A stretch of 64,000 nt of DNA from Micromonospora sp. WMMD812 (GCF_027497215.1 NZ_CP114904.1:6726501-6790500); one strand, 5' to 3'. Shown: positions 1 to 9,538, counted from the first letter of the stretch. Numbers and translations: made by a program. Notes: a model not told the origin generated them from the sequence alone.

Positions 1-340
1 TCCATGGCCAGTCGTCCGTCGGGCGCCGGTTGAACGTGCCGAACAACTGCCCGAGGAACATGATCCGCCAGGCCCACAGCGGCCGGGCCAGCAGGAGCGG
101 CAGCGGTGCGACGGTGAGGACCGCGAGCAGCCATGCGGTGGCGACGGGCAGCTTCCGCGAGTCGAGCAGGAACTGCGCGGTGATCAGGGTCAGCGCGACC
201 AGCGCGAGCAGCCCGACCGTCCGGGCGACCGCGGCCGCCCGGGTCCAGCGCCGCAGCGATAGCCGGACCGCCGGGTAGTCCGGCCCGGCGACGGTGCGGC
301 GCAGGGCGGCCAGGGCGCCAAGCAGGTGACGGCGGTCCAC
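1..340 (-). CDS. N-terminal part of a membrane protein, cut by the window edge
   Basis: Reading leftward from a GTG at 340, 113 codons are open to the window edge. The visible protein begins VDRRHLLGALAAL. It has a basic stretch, a hydrophobic segment at about residues 43-58, and a second at about 67-85 that ends in LLLARPLWAWRI. This looks like the membrane-anchored N-terminus of an actinobacterial sensor or other membrane protein, but no diagnostic domain lies inside the window and I do not assign a family. The start is supported by a TACCCT box (353-348) ending seven bases before the GTG, a leaderless arrangement. It is divergent from fabG. Confidence 0.6.
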   Translation of the reverse strand, partial: MDRRHLLGALAALRRTVAGPDYPAVRLSLRRWTRAAAVARTVGLLALVALTLITAQFLLDSRKLPVATAWLLAVLTVAPLPLLLARPLWAWRIMFLGQLFGTFNRRPTDDWPW

Positions 341-434
341 CCTCCGCAGGGTAGTTCGGCGGGGCGGTCGGGTCGTGCCCCCGCAGGGTGATCTACCGGG
401 GCGTACCACGGTATGAGGTCGGGGCGGTTAGTGA

Positions 435-458
435 TTACCCTGCGGTAACGCCTAGTCT
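435..458 (+). promoter_or_regulatory. fabG-inhA promoter with inverted-repeat operator candidate
   Basis: TTACC-CTGC-GGTAA (435-448) is a perfect 5-bp inverted repeat just upstream of a TAGTCT -10-like box (453-458), about 33 bases before the fabG GTG. The palindrome lies in the -35/-10 spacer, where a repressor would act. FAS-II genes in actinobacteria are known to be controlled by dedicated regulators; assigning one here is inference. Confidence 0.45.
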
Positions 459-491
459 CCAAGCCGCAGCGATCTTTGGAGAGGAACCACC

Positions 492-1196
492 GTGGCTCGT
501 ACAGTCCTGGTTACCGGAGGTAACCGCGGGATCGGCCTGGCCATCGCGCAGGCATTCGCCAAGCAGGGCGACCGGGTGGCGGTGACGTACCGCAGCGGCG
601 AGGCGCCCGAGGGCTTCTTCGGCGTCCGGTGTGACGTGACCGACGCCGAGTCGCTGGACGCGGCCTTCACCGCGATCGAGGGCGAGCTGGGGCCGGTCGA
701 GGTCCTCGTCTCCAACGCCGGTGTCACCGACGACACGCTGCTGCTGCGGATGTCGGAGGAGCAGTTCACCCGGGTGCTGGACACCAACCTGACCGGCGCG
801 TTCCGCTGCGCCAAGCGCGCCTCGGCCAAGATGCTCCGGGCCCGGTGGGGCCGCATGATCTTCGTCTCCTCGGTGGTCGCCCTGTCCGGCGGCGCCGGTC
901 AGGTCAACTACGCGGCCAGCAAGGCCGGCCTGGTCGGTGTGGCCCGCTCGATCACCCGGGAGCTGGGCAGCCGCAACATCACCGCCAACGTCGTCGCGCC
1001 GGGCTTCATCGACACGGACATGACCGCGGTGCTGACCGACGAGCGCAAGGCGGAGATCCGCAAGTCGATCCCGGCGGGCCGGATGGCGACCCCGGACGAG
1101 GTCGCCGGCGTGGTCACCTGGCTGGCCGGCGACACCGCGGGCTACATCTCCGGCGCCGTCATCCCGGTCGACGGCGGCCTCGGCATGGGCCACTGA
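492..1196 (+). CDS. fabG: 3-oxoacyl-ACP reductase (FabG1/MabA type)
   Basis: This is a 234-residue short-chain dehydrogenase that reduces 3-oxoacyl-ACP to 3-hydroxyacyl-ACP with NADPH in cytoplasmic type II fatty-acid synthesis. The cofactor motif TGGNRGIG is at residues 8-15, NAG at 75-77, the structural Asn in DTNLTG at about 99, catalytic Ser127, and the YxxxK pair Tyr140/Lys144. The C-terminus ends in the typical SGAVIPVDGGLGMGH. Translation starts at GTG 492 behind a GGAGAGGA ribosome site. inhA follows after 36 bases in the same direction, as in the mabA-inhA-hemZ operon of mycobacteria, so the two probably share a transcript from the promoter at 435-458. Confidence 0.95.
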   Translation: MARTVLVTGGNRGIGLAIAQAFAKQGDRVAVTYRSGEAPEGFFGVRCDVTDAESLDAAFTAIEGELGPVEVLVSNAGVTDDTLLLRMSEEQFTRVLDTNLTGAFRCAKRASAKMLRARWGRMIFVSSVVALSGGAGQVNYAASKAGLVGVARSITRELGSRNITANVVAPGFIDTDMTAVLTDERKAEIRKSIPAGRMATPDEVAGVVTWLAGDTAGYISGAVIPVDGGLGMGH

Positions 1197-1232
1197 CGCA
1201 GATCACCACGACTCAGACGGAGGAACCCCTGC

Positions 1233-2000
1233 ATGTCCGGACTCCTGGCCGGTAAGCGGCTGCTGGTCACCGGCGTCATCACCGACGCCTCGATCGCCTT
1301 CTCGGTGGCGAAGCTCGCCCAGGAGAACGGCGCGCAGGTCGTCCTGACCGGTTTCGGGCGGCTCTCCCTGGTGGAGCGCATCGCCAAGCGGCTGCCCGAG
1401 CCCGCCCCGGTGATCGAGCTCGACGTCACCAACCCGGAGCACCTGGCCGGGCTGGCCGACAAGGTCCGCGAGCACGTGGACGGGCTGGACGGGGTGGTCC
1501 ACTCGATCGGCTTCGCGCCGCAGAGCTGCCTCGGCGGCGGTTTCCTCGACGCCCCGTGGGAGGACGTGGCCACCGCCCTGCACGTCTCGACCTACTCGTA
1601 CAAGTCCCTCGCGGTCGCGGCGCTGCCGCTGATGTCCGCCGGCGGCGCGGTGGTCGGGCTCACCTTCGACGCCACCAAGGCGTGGCCGGTCTACGACTGG
1701 ATGGGCGTGGCCAAGGCCGGGCTGGAGTCGGCCTCCCGCTACCTGGCGCTGCACCTGGGCAAGCAGGGCATCCGCAGCAACCTGGTCTCCGCCGGCCCGC
1801 TGCGCACCATGGCCGCGAAGTCGATTCCCGGCTTCGAGCAGTTCGAGGAGGCCTGGACCGAGCGTGCCCCGCTGGGCTGGAGCCTCACCGACCAGGAGCC
1901 GGCCGCCCGGGCCTGCCTGGCCCTGCTCTCCGACTGGTTCCCGGCCACCACGGGCGAGATCGTGCACGTCGACGGGGGCTACCACGCGCTCGGGGCCTGA
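1233..2000 (+). CDS. inhA: enoyl-ACP reductase (InhA/FabI)
   Basis: This 255-residue NADH-dependent enoyl-ACP reductase catalyses the last reduction of each FAS-II cycle. It shows the divergent SDR pattern of InhA rather than the classical Yxxx[12 protein letters not shown] at 13-23, HSIGFAP at 90-96, Phe145, and Tyr154-x6-Lys161 in YDWMGVAK. Ser20 and Ser91 sit where InhA has Ser20 and Ser94, residues known to matter for NADH and isoniazid-adduct binding. ATG 1233 follows GGAGGA with good spacing. It sits between fabG and ferrochelatase, the conserved actinobacterial order. Confidence 0.95.
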   Translation: MSGLLAGKRLLVTGVITDASIAFSVAKLAQENGAQVVLTGFGRLSLVERIAKRLPEPAPVIELDVTNPEHLAGLADKVREHVDGLDGVVHSIGFAPQSCLGGGFLDAPWEDVATALHVSTYSYKSLAVAALPLMSAGGAVVGLTFDATKAWPVYDWMGVAKAGLESASRYLALHLGKQGIRSNLVSAGPLRTMAAKSIPGFEQFEEAWTERAPLGWSLTDQEPAARACLALLSDWFPATTGEIVHVDGGYHALGA

Positions 2001-2070
2001 GCCGGGCCCGAAACGCCGCCGGCCCGGGGTGGTCGCCGGACCGTCCCGGGCATCGGGGAAGAATGGGGCC

Positions 2071-3099
2071 ATGGCGTACGACGCGGTGGTGCTGGTCAGC
2101 TTCGGTGGTCCGGAGCGGCCCGAGGACGTGATGCCGTTCCTGCAGAACGTCACCCGGGGCCGCGGCGTGCCGCCCGAGCGGCTGGCCGAGGTCGCCGAGC
2201 ACTACCAGCACTTCGGTGGCGTCTCCCCGATCAACCAGCAGAGCCGGGAGCTGCTGGCCGCGATCCGCGCCGACTTCGCCGCGCACGGCCTCGACCTGCC
2301 GGTCTACTGGGGCAACCGGAACTGGCACCCGATGCTCGCCGACACGGTGGCGCAGATGCGCGACGACGGGGTGACGAACGCGCTCGCGTTCGTCACCAGC
2401 GCCTACGGGGGCTACTCCTCGTGCCGGCAGTACCAGGAGGACATCACCGCGGCCCGGGCCGCCGTCGGCCCGGACGCCCCGATGATCGAGAAGCTCCGCC
2501 AGTTCTGGGACCACCCGGGCTTCGTCGAACCGCACGTCGACGCGGTGCGGGCGGCGCTCGGGCAGCTCGACCCGGCCCGGCGGGACACGACACGCCTGGT
2601 GTTCACCGCCCACTCGGTGCCCGCGTCGATGGCCGCCAGCGCCGGCCCGCACGGCGGCCGGTACGAGGCGCAGCTGCGGGAGACGGCCCGGCTGGTGGCG
2701 GCCGCGGCCGCCCCCGACCTGCCGTACGACCTGGTGTGGCAGAGTCGCTCGGGCCCGCCCCAGGTGCCGTGGCTGGAGCCGGACGTCAACGACCACCTCG
2801 CCGCGCTCGCCGAGCAGGGCACCACCGGCGTGGTGGTGAGCCCCATCGGGTTCGTCTCCGACCACCTCGAGGTGGTCTGGGACCTGGACACCGAGGCGCT
2901 GGAGACGGCCAAGCAGCTCGGTCTGGACTTCGCCCGTGCGGCGACCCCCGGCACCGACCCGCGATTCGTGGCGATGGTCCGCGAGTTGGTGACCGAGCGG
3001 ACCGACCCGGACGGGACACGGTTGCGCCGGCGACTCGGCGAGCTGCCGCTCTGGGACACCTGCCCGGCGGTGTGCTGCGTACCGGCGCGCCGCCCGTGA
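2071..3099 (+). CDS. hemH: ferrochelatase (coproporphyrin ferrochelatase type)
   Basis: A 342-residue protein that inserts Fe2+ into a porphyrin. Actinobacteria are known to use coproporphyrin III as substrate (CpfC). It opens with [15 protein letters not shown], has the metal-binding His181 in FTAHSVP, and the ferrochelatase signature region ending in the C-terminal third. Cys118 (YSSCRQY) and the C-terminal Cys331, Cys335 and Cys336 (CPAVCC) match the cysteine set that holds a [2Fe-2S] cluster in actinobacterial ferrochelatases. The open frame extends upstream to 1864, but that part overlaps inhA; ATG 2071 gives the family N-terminus. It follows inhA by 70 bases. Confidence 0.93.
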   Translation: MAYDAVVLVSFGGPERPEDVMPFLQNVTRGRGVPPERLAEVAEHYQHFGGVSPINQQSRELLAAIRADFAAHGLDLPVYWGNRNWHPMLADTVAQMRDDGVTNALAFVTSAYGGYSSCRQYQEDITAARAAVGPDAPMIEKLRQFWDHPGFVEPHVDAVRAALGQLDPARRDTTRLVFTAHSVPASMAASAGPHGGRYEAQLRETARLVAAAAAPDLPYDLVWQSRSGPPQVPWLEPDVNDHLAALAEQGTTGVVVSPIGFVSDHLEVVWDLDTEALETAKQLGLDFARAATPGTDPRFVAMVRELVTERTDPDGTRLRRRLGELPLWDTCPAVCCVPARRP

Positions 3100-3135
3100 C
3101 ACCGACCCGACCCCGACACCCCCTTGGGACCACCG

Positions 3136-3915
3136 ATGAATGACCGCAAGCCCGTCGAGAGCTGGCTCACCGACATGGACGGCGTGCTCGTGCACGAGGG
3201 ACAACCCGTGCCCGGCGCACCGGAGTTCGTCAAGCGGCTGCGCGCCTCCGGCAAGCCGTTCCTGGTGCTCACCAACAACTCGATCTACACCCCCCGCGAC
3301 CTCCAGGCGCGGCTGAGCCGCATGGGGCTGGACGTGCCGGAGGAGGCGATCTGGTCGTCGGCGCTGGCCACCGCGCAGTTCCTCGGCGACCAGCGGCCGG
3401 GCGGCACCGCGTACGTCATCGGCGAGGCGGGGCTCACCACGGCGCTGCACGCGGTCGGCTACGTGCTGACCGACTTCGCGCCCGACTACGTGGTGCTGGG
3501 CGAGACCCGCACCTACAGCTTCGAGGCGATCACCAAGGCGATCCGGCTGATCAACGACGGCGCCCGGTTCATCTGCACCAACCCGGACGTGACCGGGCCG
3601 TCGGTCGAGGGCGCGCTGCCCGCGGCCGGCTCGGTCGCGGCCATGATCTCCAAGGCGACCGGGGTCGAGCCGTACTTTGTCGGCAAGCCCAATCCGATGA
3701 TGATGCGTTCCGCCCTGAACACGATCAACGCGCACTCGGAGAGCACCGCGATGATCGGTGACCGGATGGACACCGACATCCTCTGTGGCCTGGAGGCCGG
3801 CCTGGAGACCATCCTGGTGCTCACCGGGATCAGCACCCGGACCGAGGCGGAGCGCTACCCGTACCGCCCGTCCCGCATCGTCGACTCGGTGGCGGACCTG
3901 ATCGACGAGCTCTGA
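3136..3915 (+). CDS. HAD-IIA family sugar-phosphatase (NagD-like)
   Basis: This 259-residue protein belongs to HAD subfamily IIA. Motif I is LTDMDGVLVHEG near the N-terminus (the nucleophile Asp and the +2 Asp are both present), motif II is VLTNNS, and the C-terminal part has the motif III/IV region GKPNPMM and IGDRMDTDI. NagD-type enzymes dephosphorylate nucleoside or sugar monophosphates; the substrate here is unknown. I prefer ATG 3136 (MNDRKPVESW) over the TTG four codons upstream because GGGAC sits about five bases before it. It lies 36 bases after hemH and may be the last gene of that transcript. Confidence 0.88.
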   Translation: MNDRKPVESWLTDMDGVLVHEGQPVPGAPEFVKRLRASGKPFLVLTNNSIYTPRDLQARLSRMGLDVPEEAIWSSALATAQFLGDQRPGGTAYVIGEAGLTTALHAVGYVLTDFAPDYVVLGETRTYSFEAITKAIRLINDGARFICTNPDVTGPSVEGALPAAGSVAAMISKATGVEPYFVGKPNPMMMRSALNTINAHSESTAMIGDRMDTDILCGLEAGLETILVLTGISTRTEAERYPYRPSRIVDSVADLIDEL

Positions 3916-3981
3916 CTCACTCGCCTCCTCGGTGCCCACGACGAGCTCTGACCCGCCGCGTCAGCGGCGGCGAGCTGCCGG

Positions 3982-5478
3982 TCAGCAGGATGCCGGTGGG
4001 ATGCTCTGCTCGTACTGGAAGACGTTGTGCGGGTCGTACTTCGCCTTGATCCGGCGCAGCCGGTCGAAGTGGGGTCCCCAGTAGGCGCTCTCCCATTCGG
4101 CCATCCCGATGTTCGGCACGTTGACGTAGGCGCCGTTGACGTAGGGCCGCAACGCCTGGCTGAACTCGGCGATCCAGGCCTGGGCGATCGGGGTGACGGC
4201 GTCACCGCTGTTCGGCTCTCCACGAGTGCTCCAGCCGGCGCCGGGCTCGGAGTAGAAGAGCGCGTCGCGGTGCGGGAACGCCGCGCCGCCGCGGGGTTCC
4301 TTCGTCTGGGCTCCCCGGCCGAAGGCCTGGGTGAAGAAGTTGCTGTCCTCCGAGGGAGCGTCTTCCATGAACGCGCGGATCAGGCTGATCGCCTTCTTCG
4401 GGAACGGCTCGGTGGCGAACTGCGAGAAGAACTTCCAGTTCGCGGGCTCGTCCTCCGTCGGGATCTGGAACCCGGCGTAGATCTCGCGCCAGCCCCCGGT
4501 CTGCACCGTGACCTCGGGGTCGCCGATCGAGAGGATCGGTTCCAGCAGTTCCTTCGCCGCTGCCTCCCCGCCGTCCGCGAGGACCCCGAACAGCAGGATC
4601 TGGGATTTGTGGATCTCTAGCTGGGTGCCGAGGCGGCGGTCGGTGAACGGTGCGATGCGCTGCCAGGTGTCGAACACCTCGTGCAGGTCGCCGAGGCCGG
4701 CCCAGGTCGCTTGGACGTAGGCGACCGTCTTCAGTGGAGTCACCCGGTAGGTCAGTGAGGTGACGATCCCGAAGTTGCCGTTTCCCGCGCCGCGGAGCGC
4801 CCAGAGCAGGTCCGAATGGTGGTGCAGGTCCACCTCGATCGCCTTCGCGCCGTCGGCGCCCGACGCGACGACGATCTCCGCTCCGATCAGGTTGTCGCAG
4901 GCCATGCCGAGGTACCGGGTGAGGAAGCCGAAGCCGCCGCCGAGCGTCGCGCCCGACAGGCCCACGCTTCCCTCCGTTCCGGTCGTCACCGCGAGGTCCT
5001 GCTTCCCGAGCGTGGTCACCGCCTCCAACTGATTGAGCCCGGCGCCGACGGTCGCGGTGCGAGCGTCGGCGTCGACGTGGGCCGACTTCAGCTCGCTGAC
5101 GTCGATCACGATGCCGTTGTCCACGTTCGATCAGCCCTCAAGGCTGTGGCGGCCGCTGCGCACCCGCAGCGCGACGTCGTTCTGCCGCGCCCACGTCAGG
5201 GCGTTGACCACGTCCTGCGTCTCCTAGGCGAAGACGATGACCAGCGGATAGCGGACGAACAGCTCGTCCCAGCCGAGGCTCGCGTTCGCGTACCCGGGGT
5301 CTTGGGGGCGGACGATACGGCCGGTCAGCTCCGCCGGTGGACACTTCGCGCCGGACGACGAACCAGAGCTGTCGGCCGCAAGGCCCGGGGTGCCGGCCAT
5401 AATGCCCGGGACGACGACCGCCCCGGCGCCAACGGCTGCGGTCGCCTTGAGCAGGTCGCGGCGAGAAAGGTCGCGCAT
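3982..5478 (-). pseudogene. Tat-exported FAD-linked oxidase (berberine-bridge type), two in-frame stops
   Basis: One continuous frame of 498 codons from ATG 5478 encodes a VAO/PCMH-fold FAD oxidase, but codon 85 is TAG (5226-5224) and codon 116 is TGA (5133-5131). The N-terminus has a twin-arginine signal (SRRDLLK, then AVGAGAVVVPG). Between the stops lies RVRSGRHSLEG, with the His expected to bind FAD covalently. After the second stop come the GGGFG FAD-binding segment and the usual C-terminal KYDPHNVF. The context suggests the stops replaced Gln (CAG) and Trp (TGG), each a single transition. The rest of the frame is intact, so loss looks recent. Start and GAGAGGAT ribosome site are still good. 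Confidence 0.85.
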
Positions 5479-5748
5479 GGTCCGTATCCTCTCGATCGGT
5501 TAGGCCAGGGTTCGACCAAAGAGGACCGTTGCGGTCCGAACTGGCGCGCTAACCGAAGGTAATACGGGGTGTTTTGTCCGGGTTGTGAGATCTTGTCGCG
5601 GAACCCGGTCGGGTGACCTGAGCTGCCTCTTCCGGGCGGCGGGGACCGATACGGGGCCCTGATCGGGTGGCCGGGACGAGCGGGTCGCCAGCACACCAAG
5701 GGCCGGTGCGAGACAACACCCGGGCGGGAGTGGTCGCCTCGCGGAGCC

Positions 5749-6543
5749 TCAGGGGCGCAGCGGGGCGTTGCAGGCCGCGACGAGCGCCTGCCGGCACGCC
5801 GTGGTGAGCGGGCGCAGCGCCGCGTCACGCTGCTGGGCCTCGTAGTTGTTGATCGCGCCGCCTGGCGCGGCGTGGCCGGCCAGCGCGAGCACCCGGTCCA
5901 GCACGGCGGCCCGGGCGAAGAGCCGGCGGGCCCGCGGGTCGAAACCGGGCGGCAGGTCGGTGGCGCCGTCGGGGCGGCGCAGCGCTTCCAGCGCGCCGGC
6001 CAGCTCGGGCCGCCACTGGGCGACGTCGAGGCGGGTCAGCGCGGCGGTGGTCTCGGCGAGCGCGGCGGCCAGTTCCGCCTCCGCCTCGGCGGCGCCGGGC
6101 AGGACGAGCGAGGCCGACGGCGCGTCCGGGGGCAGCGGATAGACCCGCCAGAGCACCGTCTCGAACATGTCCCCGGACCCGGAGGTGTGCGAGCGGACCT
6201 GCGGGATCAGGCCCAGCCCGCCGGCCACCACCGCCTCGCCGGCGAGCAGCGCCGCGCCGGCGAAGTCGCCCGGGCCGGGCAGCCCGCGCGGGTCACCCGG
6301 TGCGGGCAGCACCAGCCGGATCTCGTCGGGCGAGAGCTTGGCCAGCGTGGGCAGCGCCTGGCCCAGCGGCACGTCGGTCCACGTGCCGGGGGCGTCGGCG
6401 ACCAGGTGCTCCTCGTCACCGGCGATCGCGTCGGCGACCTCGTCGAAGGGCACCAACCCGGCGCGCCACGCGCGTACCCAGGCAACGAACCGGCTCGACC
6501 GGCGGGGCGCCAGCGTCGCCGCGCCCGCTGTGGGGGTGGACAT
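5749..6543 (-). CDS. conserved actinobacterial protein of unknown function
   Basis: The protein has 264 residues, is soluble, Ala/Leu/Pro-rich, and lacks a signal peptide or membrane segment. It begins MSTPTAGAATLAPRRSS and contains SSRFVAWVRAWRAGLVPFDEVADAI and LVLPAPGDPRGLPGPG; I recognise no catalytic motif. The start is supported by a TACCCT box (6555-6550) ending six bases before ATG 6543, a leaderless start. An alternative ATG at 6564 would lie upstream of that box. It is divergent from the DUF3097 gene across a 170-bp shared promoter region. Confidence 0.75.
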   Translation of the reverse strand: MSTPTAGAATLAPRRSSRFVAWVRAWRAGLVPFDEVADAIAGDEEHLVADAPGTWTDVPLGQALPTLAKLSPDEIRLVLPAPGDPRGLPGPGDFAGAALLAGEAVVAGGLGLIPQVRSHTSGSGDMFETVLWRVYPLPPDAPSASLVLPGAAEAEAELAAALAETTAALTRLDVAQWRPELAGALEALRRPDGATDLPPGFDPRARRLFARAAVLDRVLALAGHAAPGGAINNYEAQQRDAALRPLTTACRQALVAACNAPLRP

Positions 6544-6713
6544 GCCGAAAGGGTACGTGGTCATCACCGGCTGTGTCTCGACTGCCGCCCCGGCGGCGAC
6601 GCCTGCCCCCAATGCCCGCTTCGACCCGTCCCCGGCCGTCCCGTGCCCCGACTCGCCAGGGCGGGCGGCGCGTCGGCGTGTCGGGCGGCGGGCCGGCGGT
6701 TAGCGTGATCGAC
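6544..6713. promoter_or_regulatory. divergent leaderless promoters
   Basis: On the minus strand TACCCT (6555-6550) ends six bases before ATG 6543. On the plus strand TAGCGT (6701-6706) ends seven bases before ATG 6714. Both fit the TANNNT -10 of leaderless actinobacterial transcripts. No convincing operator was seen between them. Confidence 0.5.
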
Positions 6714-7526
6714 ATGGCGCGGCGGTACGAGAGCGACGTGTTGGCGGGGGACTGGCGGCGGCGCAAGGCCGTACCGGAGGTCGACGCCGAGCCGGACCTG
6801 GTCGTCGAGGACGCGGACTCCGGCTTCTGCGGCGCGGTGGTGGGCTTCGAGTCCGGCGCCGTGGTGCTGGAGGACCGGCGCGGCCGGCGGCGCAACTTTC
6901 CGCTGCTGCCGGCGGCGTTCCTGCTGGACGGGCAGCCGGTGACCCTGCGCCGCCCGGTCCGCACCCCGGCGCCGGCGCCGCGCCGGCGCACCGCCTCCGG
7001 TTCGATCGCCGTGGACGGGGTACGCGCCCAGGTCGCCAAGGCCAGCCGGATCTGGGTCGAGGGCGTGCACGACGCCGCGCTGGTCGAGCGGATCTGGGGC
7101 GACGACCTGCGGATCGAGGGCGTCGTGGTGGAACCGCTGGACGGCATCGACGCGCTGGCGGACGAGGTGCGCGCGTTCGCGCCGGGCCCCGGGCGACGGC
7201 TGGGCGTGCTGGTCGACCACCTGGTGCCGGGCAGCAAGGAGAGCCGGATCGTGGCCGGGGTGACCTCCCCGCACGTGCTGGTGACCGGGCATCCCTACGT
7301 GGACGTGTGGCAGGCGGTCAAGCCGGCGGCGCTCGGCATCGCGGCGTGGCCGGTGGTGCCGCCGGGGCGGCCGTGGAAGGAGGGGGTCTGCGCGGCGCTC
7401 GGGGTGGCCGAGCCCGCCGACATGTGGCGGCACATCCTGTCCCGGGTGGACAGCTTCGCCGACGTCGAGACCCCGCTGATCAACGCGATGGAACGCCTGA
7501 TCGACTTCGTCACCGAACCAGCCTGA
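6714..7526 (+). CDS. DUF3097 family protein
   Basis: A 270-residue actinobacterial protein of the DUF3097 family (function not established). Recognisable segments are the N-terminal RYESDVLAGDWRRRKAVPEV, the central IWVEGVHDAALVERIWGDDLR, and the LGVLVDHLVPGSKESRI block. The central part has the look of a Toprim-like fold (acidic GVHDA followed by VDHL), which is inference. ATG 6714 is chosen because it follows a TAGCGT -10 box by seven bases; the open frame running further upstream has no start signal. Confidence 0.85.
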   Translation: MARRYESDVLAGDWRRRKAVPEVDAEPDLVVEDADSGFCGAVVGFESGAVVLEDRRGRRRNFPLLPAAFLLDGQPVTLRRPVRTPAPAPRRRTASGSIAVDGVRAQVAKASRIWVEGVHDAALVERIWGDDLRIEGVVVEPLDGIDALADEVRAFAPGPGRRLGVLVDHLVPGSKESRIVAGVTSPHVLVTGHPYVDVWQAVKPAALGIAAWPVVPPGRPWKEGVCAALGVAEPADMWRHILSRVDSFADVETPLINAMERLIDFVTEPA

Positions 7527-7540
7527 CCCGGCCTCACCCG

Positions 7541-7610
7541 CGATCTTGCGCTTTCTGCCCCGGCAAATACCGTGAACTGGGACATCCTTGGGGCCGGAAG
7601 TGCAAGATCG
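7541..7610. repeat. imperfect intergenic palindrome (GATCTTGC family)
   Basis: The 21-nt arms at 7541-7561 and 7590-7610 pair at 18 of 21 positions around a 28-nt loop. The outer ends are CGATCTTGC and its complement. The element lies between the ends of two convergent genes, so it may act as a bidirectional terminator. The same GATCTTG/CAAGATC core recurs in the larger palindrome at 37341-37424. Confidence 0.6.
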
Positions 7611-7633
7611 GTGCGGCGGTACGGGACGGCGGG

Positions 7634-8941
7634 TCAGGGGGCTTCGTCGGGGCTGCGGGTGAAGACGAAGGTGGCGATGTCCAGCGTCACCGCCTGTCCG
7701 GTCTCGTCGCGCAGCACCGAGAGGATCTCGCCGTTCTCCGGGCCGGAGCGGCCGCGCCAGCGGTCCGGGCCCTCGGGGGTGAACCGGCTCTCCCGCTCGC
7801 CGCGCAGCAGGGCGATCAGCTCGCCCGTGGCCGCGTCCCAGGTCACGTCGAGCGGTACGCCCATCCACCACCAGCGGCCGGAGACCTCGATGGCCCCGGC
7901 GTCCGGGGCGGCGGTGGCCGGGCGCCACGGCGCCGGGCGCGCCGGCTCGGCGTCGAGCACGGTGGTGAGGATCCGCTGGCCGAGCCGCCCGATGGCGAAG
8001 CCGTACGAGTTGGCGAAGCCGACCACGGCGGTGTGGGAGGGGCGGTGCACCGCCAGGGCGGCCACGTAGCCGGGCATCGAGCCGCCGTGCCCGACGTACA
8101 CCCGCTCGCCGCTGCGGTAGAGCTCCAGGCCGAGGCCGTGCCCGCCGGTCCACGAGTCGAGGTCGCTGACGACCACGGGCGCGCACATCTCGGCCAGCGT
8201 CCCGGCGTCGAGCACCCGCGGCGTCGGGTCGGCGAGGAACGCGGCCCACCGGGCCAGATCCTCGACGGTCGACCAGAGCTGGCCGGCGGGCGCCATCGCG
8301 CCGGTGTCGGTGCGCGGCTCCTCGCGCAGCGTGCCGTGCCACGGGTGCACCACGTACCCGCGGGCGAACGGCTCGGTGGCCGCGTACGTGGTGGCGTGCA
8401 TGCCCAGCGGCTCGAGCACCCGCTCCCGCAGCAGCTCCGCCCAGGGCGTTCCGGTGATCCGCTCCAGCACCCCGCCGAGCAGCCCGTACGCCAGGTTCGA
8501 GTAGTGGTACGTCCGGTGCGCCGGGTACGCGATCTTCGCCGCGCTCACCCCGACCAGCAGGGTGGCCAGGTCGGCGCCCTCGGCCCGCTCCCACCACTCG
8601 CCCTCCGGCTCGCGTTGCAGGCCGCTGGCGTGCCCGAGCAGTTGGCGCAGGGTGAGCGTGCCGACGCCGGTGCCGGGCAGGTGCCGCTCCAGCGGGTCGT
8701 CCAGGGTCAGCCGACCCTCGTCGCGCTGCTGCATCACCAGCGTCGCGGTCATCGTCTTGCTGATCGACCCGATGCGGTACTGGAGGCCGGCGTCGGGGCG
8801 GGGGTGCTCGCCGGCCGTGGCGAGGTGGGCCAGCTCGCCGTCCCGGACCACGCCCATCACCAGCGACGGCGTCCGTCCGGCGGACTGCGCCTGCGCGACC
8901 AGGACGTCGACCTGACGGGCGGTGTCGGGCAGCAGGGACAC
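7634..8941 (-). CDS. serine hydrolase, beta-lactamase / D-alanyl-D-alanine peptidase family
   Basis: A 435-residue member of the class C beta-lactamase (Pfam Beta-lactamase) superfamily. The nucleophile motif SxxK is SISK (Ser59-Lys62), the YxN motif is YSN (147-149), and GHGGSMPGY in the C-terminal half of the fold occupies the KTG-like position. After the catalytic domain comes a beta-rich extension of about 100 residues (GRWWWMGVPLDVTW), common in esterase/peptidase members. No signal peptide is visible, so it is probably cytoplasmic; a true antibiotic-degrading role is unlikely. GTG 8941 follows GAGGAGAG. Confidence 0.85.
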   Translation of the reverse strand: MSLLPDTARQVDVLVAQAQSAGRTPSLVMGVVRDGELAHLATAGEHPRPDAGLQYRIGSISKTMTATLVMQQRDEGRLTLDDPLERHLPGTGVGTLTLRQLLGHASGLQREPEGEWWERAEGADLATLLVGVSAAKIAYPAHRTYHYSNLAYGLLGGVLERITGTPWAELLRERVLEPLGMHATTYAATEPFARGYVVHPWHGTLREEPRTDTGAMAPAGQLWSTVEDLARWAAFLADPTPRVLDAGTLAEMCAPVVVSDLDSWTGGHGLGLELYRSGERVYVGHGGSMPGYVAALAVHRPSHTAVVGFANSYGFAIGRLGQRILTTVLDAEPARPAPWRPATAAPDAGAIEVSGRWWWMGVPLDVTWDAATGELIALLRGERESRFTPEGPDRWRGRSGPENGEILSVLRDETGQAVTLDIATFVFTRSPDEAP

Positions 8942-9059
8942 GGGCTCTCCTCGATCGGGTCGGCGCGGTCCCGGGCGGTGTCCGGAGAGCGCGGGTGCCG
9001 CCGAGCTTATCGATCATCGCGGGGCGGCCGCGCGTGCATTCCCGTGTCACGATCGTGGG

Positions 9060-9533
9060 GTGGACGCCGTGGTGTGGATCGTGTTGGGTGTGGTGCTGGC
9101 GGTCGCCGAGATCTTCACGACGACGCTGTTCCTGATCATGTTCGCGACGGGCGCCTTCGCCGCTGCCGGTGCGGCGGCGCTCGGCGCGCCGACGGAGGTG
9201 CAGGCGCTGGTCTTCGCGGCGGTCTCCGCGCTGACCGTGTTGGTGGTGCGGCCGGTCATCCAGCGGCACCGTCGCTCGGCGCTGGAGGCCGGGGAGCAGC
9301 CGTTCGGGGTGGAGGCGCTCGAGGGCGCCACCGCGTTGGTGCTCGAGCGGGTCGACGCCGAGCACGGCCTGGTCAAGATCGATGGTGAGCTGTGGACCGC
9401 GCGGCCGTACGACTCGACGCAGTCGTTCGACCCGGGTGTACGGGTGCGGGTGATAAAGGTCCGGGGCGCGACCGCCCTGGTCTGGCAGGACGACGTTTCT
9501 TCCGCCGGCGGTTTGCCGGAAGCGAGAGGGTGA
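9060..9533 (+). CDS. NfeD-like membrane protein
   Basis: A 157-residue protein starting VDAVVWIVLGVVLAV. Membrane segments are at about 4-22 and 27-65, and a soluble C-terminal OB-fold of the NfeD type includes LVKIDGELWTARPYD and VRVIKVRGATALV. Short NfeD proteins are known partners of SPFH/stomatin-like proteins, and the next gene, six bases downstream, encodes exactly such a protein. GTG 9060 is chosen because it starts the first membrane segment; upstream codons have no ribosome site. Confidence 0.85.
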   Translation: MDAVVWIVLGVVLAVAEIFTTTLFLIMFATGAFAAAGAAALGAPTEVQALVFAAVSALTVLVVRPVIQRHRRSALEAGEQPFGVEALEGATALVLERVDAEHGLVKIDGELWTARPYDSTQSFDPGVRVRVIKVRGATALVWQDDVSSAGGLPEARG

Positions 9534-9538
9534 ACGGG

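Noticed and set aside
341..347. GGAGG before GTG 340 as a ribosome site
   Set aside because: It abuts the start codon with no spacer; the TACCCT box seven bases upstream explains the start better as leaderless.
6564..9365. Long minus-strand open frame of over 900 codons
   Set aside because: It is Arg/Pro/His-rich and lies antisense or out of frame to the DUF3097 and serine hydrolase genes, which have clear family motifs.
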